NCBI GenBank assembly: GCA_009760855.2
Contig: WPIO01000010.1
Location: forward strand, 5,362,501-5,426,500
Length of the DNA stretch: 64,000 nt
DNA from: Cristatella mucedo
Lineage: Eukaryota > Bryozoa > Phylactolaemata > Cristatellidae
Direction of reading: 5' to 3'
Made by a program: the position numbers and the translations under genes. A model generated the notes under the pieces. The model was not told where the DNA came from. It saw only the letters and a program-made list of their open reading frames with translations, and searched no databases. This document shows positions 63,530-64,000 of this stretch, one piece after another (position 1 is the first letter of the stretch; every line of letters starts with the position of its first letter).

Positions 63530-63885
63530 ACTGCTTACTAAGTAGGACTGCTGGTTAGTAACATGCACCTAATCGTGCAATCGGAAGTACACGAATCACA
63601 GATAAAAGACAATCATGATGAGGCTTGGGGAAAGTTGAGTAGCACAGATGCATCTTTAACTAAGGACTTAAATAGTGCAAAGTGGATGCAGGTGGTGACA
63701 GAAGCCAGCAGCAGTTCCAGACGTTCCGTGTATGCAAGGTGAAGCCTCGATCACCGAAAGATTATAATTTATTGCAAGACACACGAGGCGACTCGAGGTT
63801 GAGGACCACGTGGTGCAAGAGCACACTGTAGGAGTGTTGAGGTCGTATAGGTAGACTGGTGCAAGCAAGTGAAGTTACCTATAGG
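63530..63885 (-). mobile_element. LINE fragment, same family as 62570-63200
   Basis: Shares ACATGCACCTAATCGTGCAA-type UTR sequence and a reading frame with LAPVYLYDL (compare LAPAYLSDL of LINE-B). Confidence 0.65.
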
Positions 63886-63888
63886 CCA

Positions 63889-64000
63889 GACAGAGAGAGG
63901 GAGAGAGAGAGACAGAGAGAGAGCACAGAAAGACAGAGAGAGGGGGGGAGGGAGGGAGAGAGGGAGGGAGAGAGGGAGGGAGGGGAGAGAGGGAGGGAGG
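63889..64000. repeat. (GA)n/(GGGA)n microsatellite running off the edge
   Basis: Purine-only GA and GGGAGG units to the last base. Confidence 0.95.

Overview
This looks like a stretch of an invertebrate metazoan nuclear genome. Genes are split by long GT-AG introns, and intergenic DNA and introns are packed with decayed LINE copies, tRNA-derived SINEs, long GA/CT, CA and TA microsatellites and a Polinton-type insertion. No rRNA, true tRNA gene, operon or CRISPR array is seen. The phylum cannot be fixed from the sequence alone. Identifications come from comparing spliced translations with remembered protein families; no search was run.

Layout. 0-2.1 kb: 3' half of a LINE (minus). 2.2-14 kb: one SINE, a foldback element, LINE pieces, a CpG-rich patch at 6.58-7.09 kb and otherwise no recognised gene. 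14.0-39.3 kb: a plus-strand gene, split into nine inferred coding exons, for an Hv1/HVCN1-like voltage-sensor-domain protein (proton-channel family). Its introns hold an R2/NeSL-type LINE (14.7-17.7 kb), a degenerate ~170-195 bp tandem repeat (17.8-18.9 and 27.1-27.7 kb), a nested LINE-in-LINE insertion (30.1-32.2 kb) and a 257 bp GA tract. 39.3-51.1 kb: intergenic DNA with LINE fragments and a ~6.5 kb AT-rich, broken Polinton/Maverick-like element that retains protein-primed DNA polymerase B (42.6-49.0 kb). 51.15 kb to the right edge: the 5' half of a plus-strand adenosine deaminase (ADA) gene with five coding exons recovered; the rest was not found in the window.

The most interesting object is the Hv1-like gene. 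Its exons join in phase through S1, S2, S3, S4 and a coiled coil, and it keeps the family's key acidic residues in S1, S2 and S3. However, S4 has lost two of its three canonical arginines, the S1-S2 loop is about 90 residues with a furin-like basic motif and two N-glycosylation sequons, and a tail of about 400 residues follows the coiled coil. The ADA gene is otherwise ordinary. The two genes are neighbours on the same strand; nothing shows a functional link. A second theme is LINE/SINE co-evolution: the dominant LINE and the tRNA-derived SINE share a 3'-terminal stem-loop.
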